Below are positions 53,516 to 62,520 of a stretch of DNA of 64,000 bases, one piece after another. Source of the stretch: Humibacillus xanthopallidus (lineage in GTDB: Bacteria > Actinomycetota > Actinomycetes > Actinomycetales > Dermatophilaceae); the NCBI RefSeq assembly GCF_006716675.1, contig NZ_VFPM01000002.1:372001-436000 (forward strand), in the 5' to 3' direction. Within the stretch, counting starts at the first letter, position 1. Each line of letters starts with the position of its first letter. A program made the position numbers and the translations under genes. Under the pieces are notes generated by a model. It saw nothing but the letters and a program-made list of their open reading frames with translations, had not been told where the DNA came from and searched no databases.

Positions 53516-55117
53516 ATGAGCGACGCCGTCCCCGGGCCAGCGCCAACGCCAGAGCCAGCTGTAACGCCGGCGCCCGGCCTCGCGAGCAGCTCCGCGCTCC
53601 AGGCGAGGATTGTCGTCGCGGCCCGGGCATCGGGTCGGCCGCTGCTCGACGCGGGGCGTGGCCAGCCCAACTGGACGGCGACCCTGCCTCGTGCGGCGTT
53701 CTTCCGGCTGGGCACGTTCGCCGTCGAGGAGGCCGCACGCGTCAGCCGTCACCGCGAGTGGGGCGAGCTCCCCCCGCCCACCGGCCTTCACGATCGCCTG
53801 CTCCAGTGCCTCGCCGCTGACGGCTCCGAGGGCGCGGGATTCCTCGCGGACGCCGTCGCGTATGCCGTCTCCGAGCTGGGCGTGGAGCCCGATGCCTTCG
53901 TCCATGAGCTCGTGCGCGGTGTGCTCGGCGCCGGCTACCCGGCGCCCACGCGGATGCTGACGCAGCTCGAGAGGATCCTCGAACGCTACCTCGTCACGAT
54001 GACCGGAGCCGGCGAGGGGCAGCCGGGCGCCTACCAGGTCTTCGCCACCGAGGGTGGTGCGGCTGCGATGGCCTACGTCTTCCGCTCGTTGCGTGAGAAC
54101 CACGTCATCGGACCGGACGACGCGGTCGCCATCGCCACACCTGTCTTCACGCCCTATCTCCAGATCCCCGTCCTCGCGCAGTTCGGGGTCCGGGTCGTCG
54201 AGGTGCCCTCGGCCCACAACGCGCCGCACCGCTTCGACGACGGCTTCCTCGACCGCCTCCTCGACCCGAGCATCAAGGTCTTCTTCGTCATCAATCCCGG
54301 CAACCCCGACACCCGGGCGATCCGGCCCGAGAAGCTGATCCAGCTGCGCGACTTCGTCATCGAGAGGCGGCCCGACCTCGTCGTCGTCGCGGACACCGCC
54401 TATGCCACCTTCGTCGACGGCTTCCGGGGCGTCCTGTCGGTCCTGCCGCGGCACACGATCGTCCTGCACTCCTTCTCGAAGAACTTCGGGGCGACGGGCA
54501 ACCGGCTCGGTTTCATGGCCATGGCGAGTGACACCGTCGTCGACGACGTCATCGCCGCGCAGCCGGCCGAGGTGCGGGCCCTCCACGACGACCGCTACTC
54601 ATCCGTCGGACCGAGCGCGACCCACCTGCCGTTCATGTCACGAGTCGTCGCCGACAGCCGCGAGGTCGCGCTGCACAACATCGCGGGGCTCTCGACCGCC
54701 GGGCAGGTGCAGATGGCGCTCTTCGCGCTCGCATACCTCATGCCCTCGGGGCGGACCTATCTCGATGCGACCCGAGCCGAGCTGGCGCGCCGGTCACGCG
54801 CCCTCTTCGAGCCGCTCGGCATCGAGCCGCCGGGCGGCCAGGACAGCCTCTACTACGCGCTCATCGATCTCGTGGAGGTCGTCCGGACGCGGCGCGGTGA
54901 CCGCTTCGCCGACGTTCTGGTGACGACGGCGTCGGCCGAGGACGTCGTGCTGCGTCTCGCAGCTGAGCACGGTGTCATCGTGCAGGTCGGCGGGTTGTTC
55001 GGCTCTCAGGCCTGGGACGTGCGTGTCTCGCTGGCGTCCCTCGACGCCGACCAGCTTCGGCAGCTCGGCCACGCCATCGTCGCGGTCGTGGACGGGCTGA
55101 CGGCCCCCGGGACGTGA
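53516..55117 (+). CDS. Aspartate 4-decarboxylase (PLP-dependent, AAT fold)
   Basis: The 533-residue protein matches the large bifunctional aspartate aminotransferase/4-decarboxylase: GRGQPNWTATLPRAAFFRLG at the start, FFVINPGNPDTRAI, VVADTAYATFVDGFRG, and the PLP lysine motif HSFSKNFGATGNRLG with K322. The reaction converts L-aspartate to L-alanine and CO2. Length agrees with the family (about 530), which is longer than plain aminotransferases. It begins 1 bp after the AlaRS-like gene, so the two are co-transcribed. L-Ala made here is the substrate of alanine activation. Convergent with the histidine kinase gene (13 bp between stops). Confidence 0.9.
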   Translation: MSDAVPGPAPTPEPAVTPAPGLASSSALQARIVVAARASGRPLLDAGRGQPNWTATLPRAAFFRLGTFAVEEAARVSRHREWGELPPPTGLHDRLLQCLAADGSEGAGFLADAVAYAVSELGVEPDAFVHELVRGVLGAGYPAPTRMLTQLERILERYLVTMTGAGEGQPGAYQVFATEGGAAAMAYVFRSLRENHVIGPDDAVAIATPVFTPYLQIPVLAQFGVRVVEVPSAHNAPHRFDDGFLDRLLDPSIKVFFVINPGNPDTRAIRPEKLIQLRDFVIERRPDLVVVADTAYATFVDGFRGVLSVLPRHTIVLHSFSKNFGATGNRLGFMAMASDTVVDDVIAAQPAEVRALHDDRYSSVGPSATHLPFMSRVVADSREVALHNIAGLSTAGQVQMALFALAYLMPSGRTYLDATRAELARRSRALFEPLGIEPPGGQDSLYYALIDLVEVVRTRRGDRFADVLVTTASAEDVVLRLAAEHGVIVQVGGLFGSQAWDVRVSLASLDADQLRQLGHAIVAVVDGLTAPGT

Positions 55118-55130
55118 TGCGAGCCGTGCC

Positions 55131-56144
55131 TCACCGGCGGTGCGCGGGCAGGCGCAGCGTGAACCGGCAGCCGCCGTCGACGTTGGTCACCTCCGCCGAG
55201 CCGCCGTGCGCCCGAGCCACGCCCGCGACGATGGCCAGCCCCAGGCCCGAGCCCCGACCTTCGCCGGGGCTGCGCGCCGCGGTTCCCCGGTAGCCGGTCT
55301 CGAAGACCCTTCCGATGACGTCGTCGGGGATGCCACCGCACTGGTCGACCACCGCGACGACGACCCCGTCTCCGTCGGGGGTCACGGTCGTCCTCACCTC
55401 CCCGCCACGCGGGGTGTGCCGTATGCCGTTGACGACGAGGTTCGCGACTGCACGTCGCACCTCCCCGGGGGCGACCACGGCCCGCACGACCGGGCCGGCG
55501 GAGCCGGTGAGCCGCACTCCCTCGGCGTCGGCGAGCGGCTGCAGGGCGGCCACCGCGTCGGAGACGAGGTCGCCCACGTCCAGCTCGGTCATCTGCAGGG
55601 CCGGGTCGGCAGCCTGCAGCCGTGAGAGGGCCAGGAGGGTGTCGACGAGGTCGCCCATCTGGCGCACCGAGTCGCGGACCTGCGACATGGCGGCGGGCAC
55701 GTCGGTGGCGACCCCGTCCTCGACCGCCTCGCTGATGGCCCAGATGCCGGCGAGCGGCGTGCGCAGGTCGTGCGACACCCAGGCGACGAGCTCTCGCCGG
55801 TCGGCCTCGGCCCGCGCCTCGAGCTCGCGCGCCATCCGGTCGGCGGTGGCTGCCCGGTCGGCGTCGATGACCCGGCGGGCGACGAGGCCGCCCAGCACCG
55901 CGGCGATCGGCACTGCCGCGACGAGGATGAGCAGGACGGTCGTCGAGTCCTCGGGCTGGAGGAACATGGCCCGCGCGCTCGCGTAGACGCCGGCGGCCAC
56001 GGCGATGACGACGACGACCGGGGCCGCGACCGCCGCGTTCCCGACCGATCTGCGGGCGAGCGCCACGACGACGAGGACGCCGAGCAGTCCGACCACGAGG
56101 GTGACCCCCGCCGCGAGGGCCAGGGCAGAGACCTGGGTGGACAT
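55131..56144 (-). CDS. Sensor histidine kinase
   Basis: The 337-residue protein has three N-terminal membrane segments (about 6-30, 37-57 and 68-89) and little periplasmic sequence, so it probably senses membrane or intracellular signals. A HisKA domain follows (AWVSHDLRTPLAGI, H125) and a HATPase domain (NLVVNGIRHTPRGG, DQCGGIP, GRGSGLGLAIV). The start at 56144 overlaps the regulator stop by one base (TGATG). It phosphorylates the response regulator encoded upstream. Confidence 0.93.
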   Translation of the reverse strand: MSTQVSALALAAGVTLVVGLLGVLVVVALARRSVGNAAVAAPVVVVIAVAAGVYASARAMFLQPEDSTTVLLILVAAVPIAAVLGGLVARRVIDADRAATADRMARELEARAEADRRELVAWVSHDLRTPLAGIWAISEAVEDGVATDVPAAMSQVRDSVRQMGDLVDTLLALSRLQAADPALQMTELDVGDLVSDAVAALQPLADAEGVRLTGSAGPVVRAVVAPGEVRRAVANLVVNGIRHTPRGGEVRTTVTPDGDGVVVAVVDQCGGIPDDVIGRVFETGYRGTAARSPGEGRGSGLGLAIVAGVARAHGGSAEVTNVDGGCRFTLRLPAHRR

Positions 56145-56899
56145 CAGCTGCCGCCCGGCGGCCGGGCGTCCCAGCGGTAGCCGACGCCGAAGACCGTGAC
56201 GAGCCGCGTCGGCGCGGAGGGCTCGGCCTCGACCTTCTCGCGGAGCCGGCGCACGTGGACGGTCACCGTCGACTCGTCCCCGAACTCCCACCCCCAGACC
56301 GCCCGCATGAGGTCGTCGCGGCGGTGCACCTCGCCGGGGTGGCTGAGGAACCAGTCGAGCAATGCGAACTCCCTTGCGGTGAGGGCGAGCTCGGTGCCGC
56401 CCCGTGTCACGACGTGTGCGCGGCGGTCGAGCACGAGGTCGCCGTCGGCGACGACGTGCGGGGCGGGAGCGAGAGCGCCGTCGCCGGTGCCCCCGTCGGA
56501 CGCGGCGCCCTCCGGCGGTCCGGAGGTGCCCGCGGTGGCCGTCCTCCGGAGGATGGCCTGCACCCGGAGCACGAGCTCCCTGGGGCTGAATGGCTTCGTC
56601 ACGTAGTCGTCGGCGCCCACCTCGAGCCCGAGGATCCGGTCCTCCTCCTCACCGAGGGCAGTCAGCATGACGACGGGGACGCGGGGGTGGTCGCGACGCA
56701 GCCTGCGGCATACTTCGAGCCCGCCGATCCCGGGCAGCATGAGGTCGAGCACGACGACGTCGGGGTTGGTCGCCGCGGCTTGCGCGAGCGCGGCGACGCC
56801 ATCCGCGGCGCGGTGGACCTCGAAGCCGGCCCGCGCGAGATAGGCACTGACGACGTCGCCCACGGTGGGGTCGTCGTCGACGACGAGGGCGGTGCTCAT
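56144..56899 (-). CDS. OmpR-family response regulator
   Basis: The 251-residue protein has a receiver domain (VVDDDPTVGDVV, phosphoacceptor D52 in VVVLDLMLPG, K in VTKPFSP) and a winged-helix DNA-binding domain (REFALLDWFLSHPGEV, TVTVHVRRLREKVE, RLVTVFGVGYRW). A 40-residue Gly/Pro/Ala linker (about 120-155) is longer than usual. It is the first gene of the two-gene operon and divergent from the secreted EF-hand-like protein at 57061, a plausible target. Confidence 0.95.
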   Translation of the reverse strand: MSTALVVDDDPTVGDVVSAYLARAGFEVHRAADGVAALAQAAATNPDVVVLDLMLPGIGGLEVCRRLRRDHPRVPVVMLTALGEEEDRILGLEVGADDYVTKPFSPRELVLRVQAILRRTATAGTSGPPEGAASDGGTGDGALAPAPHVVADGDLVLDRRAHVVTRGGTELALTAREFALLDWFLSHPGEVHRRDDLMRAVWGWEFGDESTVTVHVRRLREKVEAEPSAPTRLVTVFGVGYRWDARPPGGS

Positions 56900-57060
56900 G
56901 CTCCGAGGATAGGGCCGCCCACGCGGAGCGGACGGAGCATGACGGCCCGGTCACGACCTCGTAAGGAGGCGGCAACCTCCATGTCATGGCGTGTGGACTC
57001 TCTGGCCGGTTGACTCGACACAGGCCACCACCGAGGTGCGCTTGGAAGAAGGGAAATCCC

Positions 57061-57516
57061 ATGAAGCACAGGGTCATTCGCACCATCGCCGTCGTCACGG
57101 CCGCGGCCGGCGCAGCGCTGGGTCTGAGCGCGACGGCGCACGCTGCCGGGGTGTCCGGTCCGGCGATCTACGTCAACCACGTCCTCTACCGCACGGTCGC
57201 GACGCCGACCGACCTCTCGGGCACCGGCGCGCCGTCCCAGAGCTGGGACACGATCTACAACTTCTTCGGCGCGCAGCGGAGCGTGGCCACGGCAGCGCCC
57301 GGCGACCCGGGCTACAACGGCGGGCGCTGGCAGGTGCACAAGGTGTCCACCCCGCAGGGGTATGCCGCCGCGCTGGCCGCCGGTGACCTCGACGGCAACG
57401 GCGTGCTCGACTCCGCCGACGAGATCGACACCGCGCTGGCCTCAGGGGCACTCGTCGACGACGGCATCGTCAGGTACTTCGTCTGCACGCTCAACAAGGT
57501 GCCGGCGAACGGCTGA
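57061..57516 (+). CDS. Small secreted protein with an EF-hand-like loop
   Basis: The 151-residue protein has a signal peptide (MKHRVIRTIAVVTAAAGAAL, cleavage after AHA near 28). The mature part contains DLDGNGVLDSAD (about 117-128), which fits a calcium-binding EF-hand loop at positions 1, 3, 5, 6, 8 and 9 but has Asp rather than Glu at position 12. The rest (AIYVNHVLYRTVATPTDLSG, YNFFGAQRSVATAAPGD) is unrecognised. The start has GAAGAAGGGA upstream. It lies 161 bp from the divergent response regulator and may be regulated by it. Confidence 0.7.
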   Translation: MKHRVIRTIAVVTAAAGAALGLSATAHAAGVSGPAIYVNHVLYRTVATPTDLSGTGAPSQSWDTIYNFFGAQRSVATAAPGDPGYNGGRWQVHKVSTPQGYAAALAAGDLDGNGVLDSADEIDTALASGALVDDGIVRYFVCTLNKVPANG

Positions 57517-57545
57517 CAGCGCCGGGGGCCGGGGGCGGGTCGGGG

Positions 57546-58022
57546 TCAGGTGCTGCGGGGAACGTTGCCGCTCAAGGAGAACATCCATCGCATCATCGTG
57601 TGTCCCGCGTCGGAGGTGGGCTTGAACATCAGCGGGCACCCACCGGCGATGACCGTGATCCCGTGTGCTCGCCCCCACTCGGCGGCCTCCGTCGAGACGC
57701 TGCCGCCCCCGGGCCCCCGGTGCATCCACACCTGCGTGATGCCGAGGTCGGCGCACTCCTCCAGCGTTGCCTGGGCGCGTTCGGGACGGGTGCCGATGAC
57801 AACCGCCTCGACACCCCCCGGGATGGCGGCCAGGTCCGGGTATGCGGGGTCACCCTCCACCTGCGCGGTGTTGGGGTTGACCGCGAAGACCTCGTAGCCG
57901 CGCTCGCGCAGGCGGCGGTAGACGGCGTTGCTGCCGTGGGTTCCCGCCTCGCGCGAGACCCCGGTGACGGCCACCCGATGATGACTGAGGAAGGTGGCTG
58001 CGGCGTCCTTGATCGGTTGCAT
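57546..58022 (-). CDS. CoA-binding (Rossmann) domain protein
   Basis: The 158-residue protein matches the YccU-type CoA-binding family: VAVTGVSREAGTHGSNAVYRRL, GYEVFAVNPNTAQVEG, AIPGGVEAVVIGTRPE and VWMHRGPGGG. It is a single Rossmann-like domain that binds CoA or its derivatives; the biological role is unknown. The start at 58022 (MQPIKDAAA) is typical for the family; the frame is open further upstream but with low-complexity sequence. It is divergent from the M6 protease gene. Confidence 0.88.
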   Translation of the reverse strand: MQPIKDAAATFLSHHRVAVTGVSREAGTHGSNAVYRRLRERGYEVFAVNPNTAQVEGDPAYPDLAAIPGGVEAVVIGTRPERAQATLEECADLGITQVWMHRGPGGGSVSTEAAEWGRAHGITVIAGGCPLMFKPTSDAGHTMMRWMFSLSGNVPRST

Positions 58023-58151
58023 GTCGGCGTCTTCCCGTTGGTGCGGCGCGCCATCTGCGCCGCGTCTCGAAGGCTCACCCTCCTCCGGTGCCGGGGTTGT
58101 CGGGCAGGGTCGAAGGTCCCGGTCCGCGGTACCGCTCACCGGCCAAGAGTT

Positions 58152-58177
58152 TGCACTTTCTTTAAACAAATAGTGCA
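58152..58177. promoter_or_regulatory. AT-rich palindrome upstream of the M6 protease gene
   Basis: TGCACT (58152-58157) and AGTGCA (58172-58177) flank an AT-rich centre with TTTAAACAAA. Such an AT island is exceptional in this GC-rich window and lies about 105 bp before the protease start, so an operator or promoter is plausible. Confidence 0.4.
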
Positions 58178-58279
58178 TTTCCCGACATACGCTCCGATGA
58201 CCGCTTCGGCGGTCACGCGCCCGTCGCCGCTGGCGCGCACGCATGAGACAGGGCCGCAGCAATGCGGGATGGAGGAGAA

Positions 58280-60076
58280 ATGCGAAACCTGAAACGCCGA
58301 TTCGTCGTGGTCCCGGTGCTTGCCGCGGCCACGGCGCTGTGCCCGGGCATCGCGGCCAGCGCCACGCCGGACCCGGTGCCGGGCGCGTCGGTCGATGCGG
58401 ACGGCGCTGCCGTGCAGCGCGTCGACGACCGCCCCGATGCGCAGAGCGATGCCCGCCGGGCTGCCATGGAGGAGGCGGTCGCCAAGGTCGTCCGGGGCGA
58501 GGCCACCCCCGAGCCCCGCGGCGGCGCCGGCGGCAAGGCGGTGCAGATGGCCCCCGGCCAGTGGGCGCAGTACGGCCTGCAGTCGACCGACAGCATCCTC
58601 ACCTTCCTCGTCGAGTTCGGTGACCAGAAGGACGCCCGCTACCCCACGGCTCCCGCGGGGCCCGTGCACAACGCGATCCCCGAGCCCGACCGCACCACGG
58701 ACAACACGACGTACTGGGTCAAGGACTTCAACCGCGACCACTTCCAGGAGACGTTCTTCGGTGCGGGCGAGTCGATGTCGAGCGTCTACCGCGAGATGTC
58801 GAGCGGCCGCTACACGGTCAAGGGCGACACCTCCGACTGGGTCACGGTGCCCTACAACGAGGCGAGCTACGGGCAGACCGAGAACTCCACCGACATGCGC
58901 CGCTTCATCCAGGACAGTGCCAACGCCTGGTACGCACAGCAGAAGGCCAAGGGGACGTCGGACGCCGACATCGCGGCATACCTGGGCTCGTTCGACCGGT
59001 GGGACCGCTACGACTACGACAAGGACGGCAACTTCAACGAGCCGGACGGCTACATCGACCACTTCCAGGCGGTGCACGCCGGTGAGGGCGAGGAGGCCGG
59101 TGCGCCCGCGTGGGCGATCTGGTCGCACCGGTGGTCGGTCAACCAGACACGCAACGGCGGACCGGACTGGAACCGCAACGGAGGCATCCAGATCGGCAAC
59201 ACGGCCTTCTGGATCCGTGACTACACGACCGAGCCCGAGAACGGCGGCCTCGGCGTCTTCGCCCACGAGTTCGGCCACGACCTCGGCCTGCCCGACCTCT
59301 ACGACACGAGCGGCGGCGAGAACGGCACCGGCTTCTGGACGCTCATGAGCTCGGGCTCCTGGCTCGGTCACGGCACGGGCGACATCGGCACGACGCCCGA
59401 CCACATGGGCGCTTGGGAGAAGCTCCAGCTCGGCTGGCTCGACTACACGACGGTCGCTCATGACGAGGAGGCCACGCTCATGCTCGGCCCGTCGATGCAC
59501 GCCACGAAGAAGGACCAGGCGCTCATTGTCACCCTGCCCAAGGATGCCGCGGGCAAGGACCGCTTCTACATCGCCGAGAACCGGCAGTATGCCGGCTACG
59601 ACGCCACGCTGAAGACGGGGCCGTACAACTTCGGCTGGCCGCTGACGAAGGACAACTGGGTCGAGCACTTTCCCTACCAGGACGGCCTGCTCGTCAGCTA
59701 CTGGAACACCGCGGTGTCGAACAACAACACCCGCTCGCATCCCGGCACCGGTCGCGTGCTGCCGGTCGACGCCCGCCCCGTGCCGCTGAGGTGGAGCGAC
59801 GACACGGTCGCGCGCAACCGCATCCAGTCCTTCGACTCGACCTTCGGTGTCGAGCCGACGGACCCCATCTCGCTCCACCGCGAGACCGCTGCAGGCATGA
59901 CGACGCTCGAGGTGCCGTCGCAGGCCGCCGTCCCGGTCTTCGACGACAGCGACCCGAACCGCTACTACGACACCGCCAACCCCGGCGGCAGCGTCAAGGT
60001 CGCGGGCGCCGGTGTGACGATCCAGGTCGTCCAGAGCAACACGACGGGCAAGATGACGCTGAAGGTCAACGGCTGA
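58280..60076 (+). CDS. Secreted M6-family (immune inhibitor A-like) metalloprotease
   Basis: The 598-residue protein has a signal peptide (about 1-28, ending GIAASA), a prosegment, and the zinc motif HEFGHDLGLPDLYD (HEFGH at 329-333; the downstream Asp is typical of the M6/metzincin-like signature). Calcium-type Asp motifs (DYDKDGNFNEPDGY, about 239-252) precede it. The C-terminal region (about 370-598) is beta-rich. Members are exported and digest host or environmental proteins. The start at 58280 is fixed by GGAGGAG about 4 bp upstream. A terminator-like hairpin follows at 60100. Confidence 0.92.
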   Translation: MRNLKRRFVVVPVLAAATALCPGIAASATPDPVPGASVDADGAAVQRVDDRPDAQSDARRAAMEEAVAKVVRGEATPEPRGGAGGKAVQMAPGQWAQYGLQSTDSILTFLVEFGDQKDARYPTAPAGPVHNAIPEPDRTTDNTTYWVKDFNRDHFQETFFGAGESMSSVYREMSSGRYTVKGDTSDWVTVPYNEASYGQTENSTDMRRFIQDSANAWYAQQKAKGTSDADIAAYLGSFDRWDRYDYDKDGNFNEPDGYIDHFQAVHAGEGEEAGAPAWAIWSHRWSVNQTRNGGPDWNRNGGIQIGNTAFWIRDYTTEPENGGLGVFAHEFGHDLGLPDLYDTSGGENGTGFWTLMSSGSWLGHGTGDIGTTPDHMGAWEKLQLGWLDYTTVAHDEEATLMLGPSMHATKKDQALIVTLPKDAAGKDRFYIAENRQYAGYDATLKTGPYNFGWPLTKDNWVEHFPYQDGLLVSYWNTAVSNNNTRSHPGTGRVLPVDARPVPLRWSDDTVARNRIQSFDSTFGVEPTDPISLHRETAAGMTTLEVPSQAAVPVFDDSDPNRYYDTANPGGSVKVAGAGVTIQVVQSNTTGKMTLKVNG

Positions 60077-60099
60077 CCACCGCCCGCACACCACGGCGG

Positions 60100-60128
60100 C
60101 GTCCCGAGTCCCTCGAGGGCTCGGGACG
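60100..60128 (+). terminator. Bidirectional terminator-like hairpin
   Basis: CGTCCCGAG and CTCGGGACG form a 9-bp stem; the loop contains CCCTCGAGGG, which can extend the pairing. It lies between the convergent M6 protease and ADH genes. Confidence 0.8.
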
Positions 60129-60153
60129 TCGCTGTGTGTGTGGCGGGAGTTGC

Positions 60154-61191
60154 TCAGCGGCTCGGGTCGATGATGGTGATGCCCGCGACCGTGGCGACGT
60201 CGAAGCCGGGGAGCAGTGCGGCGGCCTCGTCGAGACCGACGGTGCGCTCGACCAGCCGTTGCGGCTGGAGCCGGCCCTGCTGGATGAGCTGCATCATTGC
60301 CGGGTAGTCGCTTGCCGCCATCCCGTGGCTGCCGAGCAGGTCGAGCTCCCAGGCGATGACCCGCGCCATGGGCACGCGGGGGTGCCCACCCACGGGAGGC
60401 AGCAGCCCGACCTGCACGTGCCGGCCGCGACGGCGCAGGCTGAGGATGGCATCGGCACAGGTCTGCTCGCTGCCGACGGCGTCGACGGAGACGTGGCTTC
60501 CGCCGCCGGTGAGCTCCGCGACGGCGGCCGGGATGTCAGCGCCGTCCGCGAGCACGGTGTGATCTGCGCCGAAGGCCCGTGCGGCCGCGAGCGCATCGTG
60601 GTTGCGGTCCACGGCGACCACCCGGGCGCCGAGCGCGCGCGCGATCATCACGGCGCTGAGCCCGACCCCACCCGAGCCGACCACCGTGACCCACTCGCCC
60701 TCGACGACCCGCGCCCGAGCGACCAGCGCGCGGTAGGCGGTGGCGAAGCGGCATCCGAGACCAGCAGCCGTCGCGAAGTCGATGTCGTCGGGGAGCCGCA
60801 CGAGATTCGTGTCAGCCGCGTGCAGCGAGACGAGCTCGGCGAAGGACCCCCAGTGGGTGAAGCCGGGCTGTTCCTGGTCCGGACAGACCTGGGCCTCCCC
60901 GGCGAGGCACCACGCGCACCGGCCGCAGCCGCACACGAACGGCACGGTCACCCGGTCGCCCACCGCCCAGCGGTGCACGTGAGGGCCGACCTCGACGATG
61001 ACGCCGGCGAGCTCGTGACCCGGCACGTGGGGGACGGCGATGTCGTCATGACCGGCCCACGCGTGCCAGTCGCTCCGGCACAGGCCGGTCGCCATGACCC
61101 GGACGACGACGCCGGACGTCGGCGCCGTCGGGTCGGCGACCTCACGGACCTCGGGCCGGGCCCGGACTGCATCGATGACAACGGCTCGCAT
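60154..61191 (-). CDS. Zinc-dependent medium-chain alcohol dehydrogenase
   Basis: The 345-residue protein has the ADH layout: catalytic zinc residues in ATGLCRSDWH and PHVPGHELAGVIVEVG, the structural zinc set CGCGRCAWCLAGEAQVC, and the NAD(P)-binding VVGSGGVGLSAVMIARALGA (read in two parts). It oxidises alcohols in the cytoplasm; substrate unknown. It is transcribed in the same direction as, and 56 bp after, the SDR gene, so the two may share a transcript. Confidence 0.93.
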   Translation of the reverse strand: MRAVVIDAVRARPEVREVADPTAPTSGVVVRVMATGLCRSDWHAWAGHDDIAVPHVPGHELAGVIVEVGPHVHRWAVGDRVTVPFVCGCGRCAWCLAGEAQVCPDQEQPGFTHWGSFAELVSLHAADTNLVRLPDDIDFATAAGLGCRFATAYRALVARARVVEGEWVTVVGSGGVGLSAVMIARALGARVVAVDRNHDALAAARAFGADHTVLADGADIPAAVAELTGGGSHVSVDAVGSEQTCADAILSLRRRGRHVQVGLLPPVGGHPRVPMARVIAWELDLLGSHGMAASDYPAMMQLIQQGRLQPQRLVERTVGLDEAAALLPGFDVATVAGITIIDPSR

Positions 61192-61247
61192 CGGGTCAGG
61201 ATGGCAGAGGGGTCACGCCCGCGTCGTCGCCCCAGATGCCGGCGCCG

Positions 61248-62270
61248 TCACCGCGAGCGTCTCCCCGCCACCCCCAGAAGGGCGGCGCCGAGGGCGACGC
61301 CACCGAGCGTGCCGAGAACGCCGTGGTGCTGCGAGGCCCACAGCTGCGGTGACCGGTCGGTCGACCGGCTGTCGAAGGGCCCACGCGTGCCGTGGTCCCG
61401 GTCGGCGTCGACCGGCTGCCACAGGTTGTCGGGTCGGTCCGGGTCGCTCGGCTCGTCGGTCTGCTGGGACGTGAACCCGGTGCGTGCGAGGTAGCGGTCG
61501 AGCAGCCCCGGGGCCACGGCATTCGCCGCAAGGGTCCCGGCGGTGCTCCCGCCCACCCAGTACTCGCGGCGTTGCGGGTGGTCGGCGGCGTGCACGACCG
61601 CGGCGGCTGCCACGTGCGGCTCGTAGATCGGCGGGACGGGTCGTGGCTTGTGTGGCAACCGCGAGCGCACCCAGGTGAACTGGGGCGTGTTGACCGCCGG
61701 CATCTGCACCATGGTGACCCGCACGGGGCTCTTCTCGTGGAGCAGCTCGCAGCGCAGCGCCTCGTGGAAGCCCTGGATCGCGTGCTTGGCTCCGCAGTAG
61801 GCCGTCTGCAGCGGGATGCCGCGGTAGGCGAGGGCCGAGCCGACCTGGACGATCGTGCCCGCCCCACGTCGCTTCATGCGCGGCAGCACGGCCATCGTCG
61901 CGTAGACGTAGCCGAGGTAGGCAACCTCCGTGACGTGTCGGTACTCGTCCGGCGTGATCTGGTCGAAGGGCGCGAAGACGGACGTGAAGGCGACGTTGAC
62001 CCACACGTCGACGGGACCGAGCTCGCGCTCGACGGTGTCGACGGCCTCGCTCACCTGCTCCGCGTCGGCTACGTCGACGGGCACGACGAGGGGACGTCCT
62101 CCGGCCGCGCGCACCTCCTCGGCCGCCGACTCCAACCCGGCCGTGCCGCGCGCGAGAAGGGCCACCTTGGCGCCTCGCGCGCCGAAGGCGATCGCGCAGG
62201 CCCGACCGATCCCGGCGCTGGCGCCCGTCACGGCGACGACCTGGTCGCCGTGGGATGTCTTGTCGTTCAT
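61248..62270 (-). CDS. Short-chain dehydrogenase/reductase with C-terminal membrane tail
   Basis: The 340-residue protein has the SDR cofactor motif TGASAGIG (15-22), catalytic S145, and YCGAK (Y158, K162). VNVAFTS replaces the usual NNAG. After the catalytic domain (about 250) an extended tail ends in a hydrophobic segment (VLGTLGGVALGAALLGVAG, about 317-335) and basic residues, suggesting membrane attachment. This longer form is common among actinobacterial SDRs. GAGAGGAAT precedes the start. The TPP-enzyme remnant lies 54 bp upstream on the same strand. Confidence 0.9.
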   Translation of the reverse strand: MNDKTSHGDQVVAVTGASAGIGRACAIAFGARGAKVALLARGTAGLESAAEEVRAAGGRPLVVPVDVADAEQVSEAVDTVERELGPVDVWVNVAFTSVFAPFDQITPDEYRHVTEVAYLGYVYATMAVLPRMKRRGAGTIVQVGSALAYRGIPLQTAYCGAKHAIQGFHEALRCELLHEKSPVRVTMVQMPAVNTPQFTWVRSRLPHKPRPVPPIYEPHVAAAAVVHAADHPQRREYWVGGSTAGTLAANAVAPGLLDRYLARTGFTSQQTDEPSDPDRPDNLWQPVDADRDHGTRGPFDSRSTDRSPQLWASQHHGVLGTLGGVALGAALLGVAGRRSR

Positions 62271-62324
62271 GGGGATTCCTCTCCTCGGTGGTGTGGTTCC
62301 GGGTCGGGGGCAGCGGTTGTCGGC

Positions 62325-62399
62325 TCAGCGAGGCGGACACTGGCCGGACTCCCACTCGCGCAGTCGTGAGAGCACCACATCGGCAACCTGGTCAGCCAT
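62325..62399 (-). pseudogene. N-terminal remnant of a TPP-dependent (pyruvate oxidase-like) enzyme
   Basis: Only 24 residues remain: MADQVADVVLSRLREWESGQ and four more. The first 16 match the start of TPP-requiring pyruvate oxidase/acetolactate synthase-like proteins (ADVLVERLREWGV pattern); the frame then diverges and stops. AAGGAGA lies at good spacing before the ATG at 62399, so the translation signals are intact. The body of the gene is missing, most simply by deletion, with the SDR gene now next. Confidence 0.55.
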
Positions 62400-62520
62400 C
62401 TCGATCTCCTTCGTCGTCGTCATCGACTGCGAGCCGGGGCGGGGTCGGCCCGCTCCGGGCTCGCCTCGTGCGAGCCCCTCGCCAGCGGCGCCCGACGAGA
62501 AGATCTCTTTGTGTACTACG

